DNA of 64,000 nucleotides, taken from positions 464,057 through 528,056 of the forward strand of contig WBUL01000001.1 of NCBI GenBank assembly GCA_008933735.1. The letters are read 5' to 3'. This document shows, piece by piece, positions 27,349 to 36,781 of the stretch. Position numbers and translations under genes: made by a program. The stretch comes from Anaerolineae bacterium (lineage in GTDB: Bacteria > Chloroflexota > Anaerolineae > Aggregatilineales > J027). How positions within the stretch are numbered: the first letter of the stretch is position 1; each line of letters opens with the position of its first letter. A model generated the notes under the pieces. The model searched no databases. It saw nothing but the letters and a program-made list of their open reading frames with translations, and was not told the origin of the DNA.

Positions 27349-29490
27349 CTACAGTTTATACTGCGAAATTGCTGCCTCCATCTGGCGTGCCATTTCGTTC
27401 AGCTCTTTGGCATTACGCTGAGTCTGCTGCATTCCGGACGCCGTTGATGAGGTTGCCGTTTTGATGGCACTCATCGCAGACGTAAGTTGATCCATGCCCT
27501 GGCTCTGCTGGCGTGTGCTGGCCGCAATCTGCATGGCAGCCTGGGCCGCATCTTCCAACTTACCCGCCAATTCTCGAATAGCGCGTCCTGCTCGATCCAC
27601 CAGATTCACTCCCAGATCAACGCCTTTGGTGCCTTCTTCTGTCACCATCACGGCGGTGTTGGTCGCCTGCTGGATTTCGCTCAGGATGTCTCGTACCTGT
27701 GCCGTCGCTTCACGAGATTGTTCCGCCAGATTGCGAACTTCCATCGCTACAACGGCAAAACCACGTCCTTCTTCGCCCGCCCGCGCTGCTTCAATAGAAG
27801 CGTTGAGCGCCAGCATTTTGGATTGATCAGCGATGGCATTCACCGTAGCGATGATGTCTCCAATCTGGGTCGTCCGCTCGGAGAGCATCAAAATATTCTG
27901 GGCAATGCTTTCCACGCGGGAACGGATCAAGTTCATGCCTTCAATCGTTTCCGCCACCGAAACCTGTCCCTGGCGCGAAATTTCAACCGACTGCTGGGCC
28001 GCCTCCGCCACCATCTGGGCACGTTCGGCGGTTTCAGCCACCGTAGCGCGAAGTTCCGCTACCGTCGAAGTGGTCTGACTGACTGATGCATCCTGCTGGG
28101 TGGTATTGGAAATTTGTTTGTTGCTGGATTCGAGGATTTCCAGCGCCGCCTCCGCCAGACTGCCAGCTACATCCCGCGTCTGTGACGCCATGCTGTGCAG
28201 CGCTTCCACCATACGGTTCAGGTTATAACCCAGCCGCAAGAGGTTATCATCCTGGTCAACCCGAACGTTCGCCACGATGAGATTTGGCCCGGTTTGCCCG
28301 TTCAGGCTGAGACGTGCGGTCAAGTCCCCACGCGACACCCGTTCAACAAATTTCATGTAACTGGTCAGGACATCTTCCAGATACTCCCGGTTTTGTGTTT
28401 CATCATAAACACGCACCCGCAGTCTGTCCGTCATATCGTTAAACGCGCCCGCCAGCAGGCCTATTTCGTCCTGGCTGTTAATCTCCACCTGCGAAACACT
28501 CATCGTCCCACGTGCAATATCACGAGCAAAATCTGTGAGTTTAACAATTGGATAAGCAATACGCTGGCTGAACCAGTAAGCAGCACCTAGCACTAACATG
28601 ATGAACACAACCGCAACGATCACCAGGGCTAAGAGCAGGCTGTTAGTCGCAGATAGCGCGTCACCTCTTGGAATCTGGGCAAAAACGGTGTAACCAAATT
28701 CCTCATTACCGTGCCAACTGCTCAGGACAGTCTGGCCGTCAAAATCAGCTAAGCCATCCAGATTTCCAACCCCCAATCCATCACCAGGATTCTTCGGAGC
28801 AGAGCGCGACTCAAGAATCCCCTGGCGTGTAATGAGATAGTCGCCATTCTGAATGTAGGTTCTGCCATCTCCATCGGCAAAATCGCTGACCAGATTCTGA
28901 AGTTCTTCCGGGTTGACCTGCAAAACAATCATCCCGGAAGGCGTATTAACGCGATGGGAAACAAAGATGGTTGTGACCCCAAGCGGCGCGTAGTTTATCA
29001 CCGGAGAGCGATACAGGGTGTTTTCACTGGCGGTGGTGAACAATTCACTGCCAGCAAAACTTTCGACCTGAGGAGCACCTTCTTCCAGATGCGTTTGCCC
29101 AAGCACCCTCCCTGTGTGGTCGATCAGGTACACTGCCGAATAAGTCTGCCCCGCACTCGTCAGGATAGACTGCAAACGAGGCTGCGGACTGGCACCTTCG
29201 TCTGTGGGAAAATCGATAGACGCATAGGCTTTGGCATCGGCCTCGCGTGCCAGCAGCCAACTGGAAACCCGGTTATCCGTTAAATCTGCGATAACTTCCA
29301 GTTCATCTTCGGCAGCGTCTTCCAGCACCGTCCGGCTGCGTAAAAAGGTCAGCGCTGCGACGAGCACCAGGGGTACAATGCCTATCAAAACGAGCGCTAG
29401 AATAAATTTTCGTTCAATAGAACTAAACAAAAAGGAGCGTATTCCTTCTCCCAGAGAAGCACGCCCTTCCACTGTTTGAATTTCTGCCAT
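27349..29490 (-). CDS. Methyl-accepting chemotaxis protein, transmembrane
   Basis: 713 aa. TM1 lies at about 30-52, a periplasmic-type sensing region of about 245 residues with dCache-like features (VYLIDHTGRVLGQTHLEEG) follows, then TM2 at about 305-328, a HAMP domain (about 329-380, with ARDIARGTMSVSQVEI) and a long helical signalling domain. The conserved hairpin reads LALNASIEAARAGEEGRGFAVVAMEVRNLAEQS (residues about 575-607). There is no CheR-tethering pentapeptide at the C-terminus, which ends ISQYKL. It lies between cheW and cheA and is the only receptor in the cluster. Confidence 0.95.
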   Translation of the reverse strand: MAEIQTVEGRASLGEGIRSFLFSSIERKFILALVLIGIVPLVLVAALTFLRSRTVLEDAAEDELEVIADLTDNRVSSWLLAREADAKAYASIDFPTDEGASPQPRLQSILTSAGQTYSAVYLIDHTGRVLGQTHLEEGAPQVESFAGSELFTTASENTLYRSPVINYAPLGVTTIFVSHRVNTPSGMIVLQVNPEELQNLVSDFADGDGRTYIQNGDYLITRQGILESRSAPKNPGDGLGVGNLDGLADFDGQTVLSSWHGNEEFGYTVFAQIPRGDALSATNSLLLALVIVAVVFIMLVLGAAYWFSQRIAYPIVKLTDFARDIARGTMSVSQVEINSQDEIGLLAGAFNDMTDRLRVRVYDETQNREYLEDVLTSYMKFVERVSRGDLTARLSLNGQTGPNLIVANVRVDQDDNLLRLGYNLNRMVEALHSMASQTRDVAGSLAEAALEILESSNKQISNTTQQDASVSQTTSTVAELRATVAETAERAQMVAEAAQQSVEISRQGQVSVAETIEGMNLIRSRVESIAQNILMLSERTTQIGDIIATVNAIADQSKMLALNASIEAARAGEEGRGFAVVAMEVRNLAEQSREATAQVRDILSEIQQATNTAVMVTEEGTKGVDLGVNLVDRAGRAIRELAGKLEDAAQAAMQIAASTRQQSQGMDQLTSAMSAIKTATSSTASGMQQTQRNAKELNEMARQMEAAISQYKL

Positions 29491-29500
29491 AAAAAACCCT

Positions 29501-30088
29501 CTAGGTCACTTCATCATTCACAACAAAACGTTCATCGGCAAAAATCGCCGCCAGATCAAGCAGGATCAGCCCTCCCAGTACAATCCCATCAATATATTGA
29601 TTTATAAGACCACCTGCCATGGGCGGGCGTGGTTTAATATCTTTCCTGGGAACATCCGTGACTTCATCCAGGCCTGTGACCAGGAATGCTACTTCCATAT
29701 CCTCGTACTGAGCGACCAGAATATATTCCTCGGCGTCTTCCTCCACGACAGACAGTCCTAAGAATTTTGCCAGATGCACAACTGAACGAATATGTCCACG
29801 CAGATTGGTAATTCCTGGTACAAAATCCGGCACACACGGGACTGGTGTAATGGGCACTGTTTGCAGCACAGTATAAACCGAAGCTGCCGGAATAGCATAA
29901 CTTTCTGTACCCAGGCGGAAAGTCAGGACACGCAGGGTATCACCCGATCGGTCTTCTGAGTCGGAAATTGGCTGGGCTAAATCCCGTGCTCGCTGTTCCA
30001 GAATACGCTGTTTCTGCGCGTCCGTGATCTCTTCTCCCAGCCCAATGGCCCGCTGGATAGATTTTTCTAAGTCCACACCGTCACTCAT
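29501..30088 (-). CDS. cheW: CheW-like coupling protein (first copy)
   Basis: 195 aa. About 50 N-terminal residues rich in charged side chains precede a CheW domain (about 50-190) with LTFRLGTESYAIPAASVYTVLQ and VPGITNLRGHIRSVVHLAKF. It overlaps cheR by 4 nt (ATGA) and lies 10 nt before the MCP gene. The longer N-terminus distinguishes it from the other CheW of the cluster. Confidence 0.92.
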   Translation of the reverse strand: MSDGVDLEKSIQRAIGLGEEITDAQKQRILEQRARDLAQPISDSEDRSGDTLRVLTFRLGTESYAIPAASVYTVLQTVPITPVPCVPDFVPGITNLRGHIRSVVHLAKFLGLSVVEEDAEEYILVAQYEDMEVAFLVTGLDEVTDVPRKDIKPRPPMAGGLINQYIDGIVLGGLILLDLAAIFADERFVVNDEVT

Positions 30089-31476
30089 AGGGTCCCCATG
30101 CGTTGTTTGATTGCGTATAGAAGTGTTCCTACGGTTGCTCCATCTCCAAACGGCACCAGAGCATCCGGCTCTTTGCCCGCAAGCATATTATACGCCATCT
30201 GCCAGCTTCGCTTCGCCTGTACCGTGCTCCCTTCAGAAAACAGCAGTTCACCCATATGATAGTGTGCCAGGACGAAATTCCTATCGGCATAGATCGCCCG
30301 CCGGAGGGCCGCTTTAGCCTGCTCAGGGGCGAAGTGCTGCTCAAAAAGCAGCGCCCGCAAATAATGGGCCTGGGGCAGCAAGGGATCAATTTCTTCAATT
30401 GTATCCAGGATTTTATGGGTGCCTTCAATTTCTCCATCGTTCGCGGTCAATTTTGCCAGCAGGAACAGGGCATCTACATGACGTGGTGAAATTTGCAGGT
30501 AGTGTTTGAGCGCTTCTCTGGCATCATTGAGCCTGCCTTTTTCCAGCAATCGATAGATTTCTTCCAGCGTAAAGAGCGGTTTTTCCAATCTCAAAGTGCC
30601 GGTTTGACGCAAAGTTTTGACGTATGACGGCTTCGTCGCCGATGGTTTGCGATATACCGACGCATTGGGAAAGTTGTGGGTTTCGTAACCTGTGTAAATG
30701 CTTGCCAGAGGTTCGGAATGTCCCACAAACAGCCAGCCGCCATCAACGAGTGAATCATAAAACCGTTTGACAACCTGCCGTGTGGTTTCCTTGCTGAAGT
30801 AGATCGTCACATTCCGGCAGAAAATCACATCCATCCCCAGGGTACTGTTTGACAGGTCAGGGTAAATGTCTTCCACCAGATTCAAATAAGCAAAGGTGAC
30901 CATCTCGCGGATGTCCGAGGCGAGCAGATAGCAGTGCCCATCGTAATGAAAATATTTCTCCCGGATGTCTTCAGGCGTTTCTATTCGGAAGGCATTTTCT
31001 GTGTAAACCCCCTGCCGAGCATGTTCCAGACTCTTATGGTTAATATCTGTTGCCAGGATGTAAATGTGCCACTGGTCGAAATCTTCCAGCAGTTCACGCA
31101 GCAGAATCGCCAGCGTGTAAGCCTCTTCCCCCGTTGAGCAGCCAGCGCTCCACAGTCGCAAGATTCGCAGCCCCAATTTACGGCGCTGTTCAATCAGATT
31201 CGGAAGAATCCGGTCACGCAGCGCTTCAAAATGGGGTATCGTGCGGAAAAAATAGGTTTCCCCAATCGTGACCCGACTGACCAACTGCCGCCATAGACTA
31301 TCATCTGTCGGGGTCAGGTATAAAAGATGATAGTATTGTGCAAGATCGCTGATTCCTGCCTGCAACATGGCCTTTTCTACTCCCTCTCGTAAATCCTGGC
31401 GATTTTGAGGTGTGAAGTACAGGCCACAGCGATCCTGGAGCAAGTCCCGAAAACGTATAAAATTCTCGTCGTTCAA
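30085..31476 (-). CDS. cheR: CheR-type protein-glutamate methyltransferase with C-terminal TPR
   Basis: 463 aa. A CheR N-terminal helical domain (1-75) is followed by a SAM-dependent methyltransferase domain (about 78-275) with LRLWSAGCSTGEEAYTLAILL and DVIFCRNVTIYFS, and a C-terminal TPR region (about 300-440). TPR-fused CheR proteins occur in chemosensory systems outside flagellar motility. It methylates receptor glutamates. It is the first gene of the chemosensory operon. Confidence 0.94.
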   Translation of the reverse strand: MNDENFIRFRDLLQDRCGLYFTPQNRQDLREGVEKAMLQAGISDLAQYYHLLYLTPTDDSLWRQLVSRVTIGETYFFRTIPHFEALRDRILPNLIEQRRKLGLRILRLWSAGCSTGEEAYTLAILLRELLEDFDQWHIYILATDINHKSLEHARQGVYTENAFRIETPEDIREKYFHYDGHCYLLASDIREMVTFAYLNLVEDIYPDLSNSTLGMDVIFCRNVTIYFSKETTRQVVKRFYDSLVDGGWLFVGHSEPLASIYTGYETHNFPNASVYRKPSATKPSYVKTLRQTGTLRLEKPLFTLEEIYRLLEKGRLNDAREALKHYLQISPRHVDALFLLAKLTANDGEIEGTHKILDTIEEIDPLLPQAHYLRALLFEQHFAPEQAKAALRRAIYADRNFVLAHYHMGELLFSEGSTVQAKRSWQMAYNMLAGKEPDALVPFGDGATVGTLLYAIKQRMGTL

Positions 31477-31507
31477 GGTGACTTCCGAAGTACTCTATCT
31501 CGCTATA

Positions 31508-31536
31508 AGTTTATAATAGCATACACTGGCATACAA
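31508..31536 (-). promoter_or_regulatory. Candidate promoter of the chemosensory operon
   Basis: On the minus strand TTGTAT (31536-31531) and TAAACT (31513-31508) are spaced by 17 nt. The start would lie about 25-30 nt before the cheR start codon. It lies in the only sizeable gap upstream of the nine-gene leftward run. Confidence 0.5.
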
Positions 31537-31550
31537 ATATTAGTAGAAAT

Positions 31551-32165
31551 ATGAAAAATTTATATATTTTCCTGCTGGTTTTTATCACATTTTTTATAGG
31601 TCTGCCCTTTCCCACGCCTACTGCGGAGACACCAATAATCTACTGGGACGGTGCAGGCGATACCCCGCCCATGTCGGCCTACGAACAGGATGGGCGCTAT
31701 CTACGTTTCACCGAATTTCCCATCCTGGTCTATATGCCATTCGATTCGAAGTGGGAGTCTGCGCTGGAAAACGCGCTCCAGCAGGTTTCTGCTATGGTAC
31801 CAATTCGGCGCATCAGCGACAGCACACAGGCAGACATTCTCATCAGTCTGGTCTCGCCAGAAGATTTCCTGGCAGCGACCCCCTGTCTCGAGCATCAAAC
31901 TGAAGGCTGCGCGGTGATTCGCCCGGTCGGACATCCCGGCCACCCCGGATTCACTGTTATCGGGCACCTCTGGTTGAACACAGCAACAGCCCTCCCACCG
32001 CATCATGTGCTGCTTCATGAATTGATTCACGCCCTCGGTTTGTTAGTACACAGTCCATATCCCTCCGATGTGATGTATAACGGAAACGATGCCTTTCCCA
32101 CGACCCTGTCCCTGCAAGACCGGGCGACTCTCCATCAGCTTTACACTGCCCCAGCATGGCATTGA
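31551..32165 (+). CDS. Secreted matrixin-like (M10) metallopeptidase
   Basis: 204 aa. A signal peptide covers about residues 1-23 (FLLVFITFFIGLPFP core). The catalytic motif is H156-E-L-I-H160-A-L-G-L-L-V-H167, followed by the Met-turn in SPYPSDVMY (M175). Matrixins normally have two residues between Gly and the third His; here there are three. Small exported metallopeptidases are the expected class. There is no clear Shine-Dalgarno sequence before the ATG. The gene is divergent from cheR. Confidence 0.75.
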   Translation: MKNLYIFLLVFITFFIGLPFPTPTAETPIIYWDGAGDTPPMSAYEQDGRYLRFTEFPILVYMPFDSKWESALENALQQVSAMVPIRRISDSTQADILISLVSPEDFLAATPCLEHQTEGCAVIRPVGHPGHPGFTVIGHLWLNTATALPPHHVLLHELIHALGLLVHSPYPSDVMYNGNDAFPTTLSLQDRATLHQLYTAPAWH

Positions 32166-32224
32166 CTTTGTAAAGAATATTTTTTACAATCACATAGAAC
32201 AAATTTTTCATGGAAAGGAGTGCC

Positions 32225-32806
32225 ATGCAGGACGTTTTTTATATCGAGTCAGTTGAACAGGCTATTTCCCTGCTCAAGCCCATGCGACTGGAAATCCTGC
32301 AATTGCTGGACAAACCACGCACCTGCCCGGAACTTGGGGAAGCGCTGGGCGAAACAGCGCAAAAAATCTACTACCATATTAAAGCGCTGGAACATGCCGG
32401 GTTGATCGTCAAAACTGCGGAAAAGCAGGTGCGAGGAGCCATAGAAGGCTACTACCAGGCTAGGGCACGGTCTTACTGGCTTGCACCGCAGTTGGTCGGG
32501 CAGGTTGGAAGCTCAGGTTCCGCTCAGGATCAAACGAGCCTGCGTGTGCTGCTCTCATTAACAGAAGAGATCCAGAGCGATGTAGGGCACCTGGCACAAA
32601 AAACGGAAATGGGACAGGAAATTGCCTCGCTATCGCTTTCCGCCTATATCCAGCTTCCCGATGTAAATCGTCGCATTGAATTCTTGCAAGAAGTCCAGAC
32701 CGTGTTCCAGCAGCTCGCCATCAAATACGGCGACCAGACCGAAAATGCAGCAGGTGACCATTTTCGATTGGTGCTTGTTTGTTATCCAAAGGATACCGAG
32801 CCGTGA
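32225..32806 (+). CDS. ArsR-type winged-helix transcriptional regulator
   Basis: 193 aa. The N-terminal 90 residues are a winged helix: PMRLEILQLLDKPRTCPELG, ETAQKIYYHIKALEHAGLIV and a wing with KQVRGAIEGYYQA. The C-terminal 100 residues are helical and not recognised. The start at MQDVFY is preferred because AAGGAG lies 4 nt upstream; the alternative ATG at 32210 has no ribosome binding site. It overlaps the following AHSA1 gene by GTGA, the classical pairing of an ArsR regulator with AHSA1-type proteins. Confidence 0.8.
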   Translation: MQDVFYIESVEQAISLLKPMRLEILQLLDKPRTCPELGEALGETAQKIYYHIKALEHAGLIVKTAEKQVRGAIEGYYQARARSYWLAPQLVGQVGSSGSAQDQTSLRVLLSLTEEIQSDVGHLAQKTEMGQEIASLSLSAYIQLPDVNRRIEFLQEVQTVFQQLAIKYGDQTENAAGDHFRLVLVCYPKDTEP

Positions 32807-33744
32807 AAACCCTTCATATCCAAATTGCACTCCAGGCCACGCCAGAACGCATTTTTGAAGCATTGACCACTGCCGAACACCTGGAAAAATGGTTTGCGGA
32901 AAAAGTTGATATCGCGCTTTCGGAAAATCGCTATGCCTTCTGGGGGCGCTTCACCCCAGGTACGCCTACCGAGGAAAACGGTAAACACACCCTCCTCTCC
33001 TATGAAGTCAACAAGAGTCTGAAATTCCAATGGCATTACGACGGTGTTGAAACCACGGTCAGTTTCATCATTGAGCAGCGCGGCACGACCACTTATCTCC
33101 TTCTCACGCACGATGTGATGCTAAACAGCCATGACATACGCCAGATTTACTTCGCAGATTTCTGGTTTCTCTCTCTGGAAAACCTGCGACGTTATCTTGA
33201 TGGCAGAGAAATTGTCGCCCGCTGTGATTTTTCCGCTATCAAGCCGGGCAATTTTAGTCACATGATTGATATTGATGCTCCACCTGAAGACGTTTTTGGG
33301 GCATTGATCCGTCCCGACCAGTTGAATCGCTGGATTGCCAGCAATGCAACCGTTGAGCCCGTTGTGGGAGGGAAATATGACTATGGCTGGAAGACGGGGG
33401 GCCCAGTCAAAATTCTGGAAATCAAGCCGAATGAAAAACTCACGATTGCATGGCCCGACACTGACCCGGACAGCCAACAGCCTATTGACACTGTTGTGGC
33501 CTGGACCCTGGAAGGGTCGGGGGGCAAAACGCGGCTGACCATTGTGCATAGTGGATTCGCACCAAATACCCGTACCGATGGTCTTCAGGCTGGCTGGCTC
33601 AACTTCATTAACTGGATCAAATCCATGCTCGAATACGGTTCGGTCTGGCAGCCGCCATATGTTCGCCTTTCGATTGGCTCAGAATCTTATTACGCTGCCT
33701 CTATTGTGGCAGGGCAAGTCGATCTCATTACAAGAGAAATATAA
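32803..33744 (+). CDS. Tandem SRPBCC (AHSA1-like) domain protein
   Basis: 313 aa made of two START/AHSA1-like domains: residues about 1-145 (IALQATPERIFEALTTAEHLEKWF) and about 150-305 (IDIDAPPEDVFGALIRPDQLNRWI). Each has the characteristic helix-grip pattern. Such domains bind hydrophobic ligands or interact with chaperones. The GTG start at 32803 overlaps the stop of the ArsR-type gene as GTGA; an earlier reading would run through that gene's end. The fused duplication is less common than the single-domain form. Confidence 0.8.
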   Translation: MKTLHIQIALQATPERIFEALTTAEHLEKWFAEKVDIALSENRYAFWGRFTPGTPTEENGKHTLLSYEVNKSLKFQWHYDGVETTVSFIIEQRGTTTYLLLTHDVMLNSHDIRQIYFADFWFLSLENLRRYLDGREIVARCDFSAIKPGNFSHMIDIDAPPEDVFGALIRPDQLNRWIASNATVEPVVGGKYDYGWKTGGPVKILEIKPNEKLTIAWPDTDPDSQQPIDTVVAWTLEGSGGKTRLTIVHSGFAPNTRTDGLQAGWLNFINWIKSMLEYGSVWQPPYVRLSIGSESYYAASIVAGQVDLITREI

Positions 33745-33802
33745 CGTGCGTCGGCTGCAAAGCCTGACTCAGACCCTAACATGAGTCTAAGGAGTGGAAA
33801 AA

Positions 33803-34180
33803 ATGGAGAAAGTTCTTGGCATCGGAGGGTTTTTCTTCCGTGCAAAAGATCCAAATGCATTGATGAGCTGGTATGCTAACAATTTGGGGGTGAGTTTACC
33901 TCCCCAAAGTTATGATACACCGCCATGGCAACAGGAAGCAGGCTATACGGTATTTGCACCATTTCCAATTGACAGTGACTATTTTGGTGACACAGAAAAA
34001 CAATGGATGATTAATTTCCGGGTAGGCGATCTTGACGCGATGGTCCGTCAGTTACGAAATAACAATGTCGATGTCACAGTGGATGAAGAAACATATCCCA
34101 ACGGACGCTTCGCTCGCCTCGCTGACCCAGAAGGCAATCCGATCCAATTATGGGAACCGACGGCAACGAAGGCGGAATAA
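33803..34180 (+). CDS. VOC-family (glyoxalase/bleomycin resistance-like) protein
   Basis: 125 aa, one vicinal-oxygen-chelate module pair. It has GGFFFRAKDPNALMSWYANNLG at the start (residues 7-28), DLDAMVRQLRNNNVDV (about 77-92) and the closing FARLADPEGNPIQLWEP (about 104-120). The metal-ligand glutamate is probably the Glu in LWEP. AAGGAG lies 8 nt before the ATG; a GTG 9 nt upstream is rejected. It lies 58 nt after the AHSA1 gene. Substrate unknown. Confidence 0.85.
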   Translation: MEKVLGIGGFFFRAKDPNALMSWYANNLGVSLPPQSYDTPPWQQEAGYTVFAPFPIDSDYFGDTEKQWMINFRVGDLDAMVRQLRNNNVDVTVDEETYPNGRFARLADPEGNPIQLWEPTATKAE

Positions 34181-34216
34181 ATGAAGCGAGGCGCGGGGGA
34201 AATGGTTCCCCCACTG

Positions 34217-34531
34217 TTAATCCTCTTCGGGAATTGTATCCCACGGAATGCCCTGCTCTTTCTTAAACGCACTGATTTTTTCTTGCAGCAGGGCTTTGAT
34301 TTCACCGGGTTCAGCATGGCGACCCACTTGTTTCTTAGAAAACAGCAGAGCGCCATTCACTTCAAAATCAAACACACCACCAGATGAAGGGATAAGTTTC
34401 CAATCCGCGATGAAGTATTCCATGTTGCGGTCACTAAGTATTTCTTCCGTCACACGGACGGCACGCGACGTATGTTTTCAGGCAGCGCAGTAGGTCAATT
34501 TCACGGTGAAATGGGGAATTCCAAAGGTCAT
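34217..34531 (-). CDS. SelW-like (Rdx family) protein with UGA at the U of CxxU
   Basis: Reading from the ATG at 34531, with AGGAGA 9 nt upstream, codon 18 is TGA (34480-34478). The frame continues without another stop to 34217, giving 104 aa if TGA is decoded. The N-terminus reads KLTYCAA then UGA then KHTSRAVRVTEEIL. The C-terminus has GGVFDFEVNGALLFSKK and PGEIKALL, both diagnostic of the SelT/SelW/SelH thioredoxin-like family. The UGA falls exactly where these proteins carry selenocysteine or cysteine in CxxU/CxxC. A short hairpin follows it. A conventional start at the GTG at 34453 would delete the active site. Selenoprotein status is inferred; selA, selB, selC and selD are not in the window. 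Confidence 0.8.
34447..34461 (-). promoter_or_regulatory. Bacterial SECIS-like hairpin downstream of the UGA
   Basis: On the minus strand CCGTC (34461-34457) and GACGG (34451-34447) form a 5-bp stem with a CGTGT loop whose second base is G. The stem begins 16 nt after the UGA and the loop 21 nt after it. This fits the published bacterial SECIS description: a small loop with a G in its first two positions, 16-37 nt after UGA, on a short apical stem. The stem is short, so folding should be computed. Confidence 0.55.
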
Positions 34532-34578
34532 TTATACTTTTCTCCTCATCAGTTCATGCCAAGACTATAACGCATAAA

Positions 34579-34606
34579 TAAAAACAGCCCCACCACAGTG
34601 AGGCCG
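34579..34606 (-). terminator. Terminator hairpin of groEL
   Basis: On the minus strand GGCCTCAC and GTGGGGCT pair over 8 bp (two wobble pairs) with a TGTG loop, followed by GTTTTTATTT. It lies between groEL and the SelW-like gene. T-rich sequence on the other side may let it work in both directions. Confidence 0.65.
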
Positions 34607-34627
34607 TTTTGGTTTTAGCCGCCAGGA

Positions 34628-36292
<1,665 letters not shown>

Positions 36293-36314
36293 TCATTATC
36301 CTTTTCTGGACTTT

Positions 36315-36611
36315 TTACTCAACAACAGCGAGGATGTCGGATTCTTTGAGGATGAGCAGTTTTTTGCCATCCAGTTTAATTTCGGTTCCCGCATATTTAG
36401 CAAACAAAACGAGATCGCCTTCTTTCACGTCCATCGTAATTCGTTTACCGCTCTCATCAAGGCGACCATTCCCGACCGCCAGGATAACACCCTGCTGGGG
36501 TTTTTCCTTAGCGGTTTCTGGCAGCACCAGTTGACCGCCCGCAAAGGTTTCTTCTTTTTCCTTCGGCTCAACGACTACACGGTCAGCTAAAGGACGCAGT
36601 TTTAATGACAT
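36315..36611 (-). CDS. groES: Co-chaperonin GroES
   Basis: 98 aa, the usual length. It has [12 protein letters not shown] at the start, the mobile-loop region (about 18-35, [15 protein letters not shown]), [19 protein letters not shown] and the ending ESDILAVVE. It is the first gene of groES-groEL and caps the GroEL cavity. Confidence 0.98.
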   Translation of the reverse strand: MSLKLRPLADRVVVEPKEKEETFAGGQLVLPETAKEKPQQGVILAVGNGRLDESGKRITMDVKEGDLVLFAKYAGTEIKLDGKKLLILKESDILAVVE

Positions 36612-36657
36612 TGCTCAGTCATCCTCCACGAGTAAGTTACATTCAGTTGGAAATTCG

Positions 36658-36684
36658 CTAGCACTCTCACCACTAGAGTGCTAA
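36658..36684 (-). promoter_or_regulatory. CIRCE operator (HrcA site), proximal
   Basis: CTAGCACTC-N9-GAGTGCTAA matches the CIRCE consensus at 17 of 18 arm bases. It overlaps the predicted transcription start of groES-groEL. HrcA binding here would repress the operon until heat shock. Confidence 0.95.
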
Positions 36685-36694
36685 ATCAAACAGA

Positions 36695-36723
36695 ATCATA
36701 ACTGCTTTTAGCAGTATACGCAA
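36695..36723 (-). promoter_or_regulatory. Sigma70-type promoter of groES-groEL
   Basis: On the minus strand TTGCGT (36723-36718) and TATGAT (36700-36695) are exactly 17 nt apart. The spacer carries the inverted repeat ACTGC/GCAGT. The promoter lies between the two CIRCE elements. Confidence 0.8.
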
Positions 36724-36730
36724 GCATCTG

Positions 36731-36757
36731 TTAGCACTCTAATAGAGATTCTGCTAA
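36731..36757 (-). promoter_or_regulatory. Second, degenerate CIRCE-like element, distal
   Basis: TTAGCACTC-N9-TTCTGCTAA has one perfect CIRCE arm and one arm matching at 6 of 9 positions. Its centre is 73 bp from the proximal CIRCE, about seven helical turns, so both could lie on the same face of DNA and bracket the promoter. Confidence 0.6.
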
Positions 36758-36781
36758 TTTCTTAGATTTTTCTGACAGTCA

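Noticed and set aside
34217..34453. 78-residue ORF starting at an internal GTG
   Set aside because: It drops the CxxU active site of the SelW-like family; the upstream ATG with a good ribosome binding site gives the full domain if UGA is decoded.
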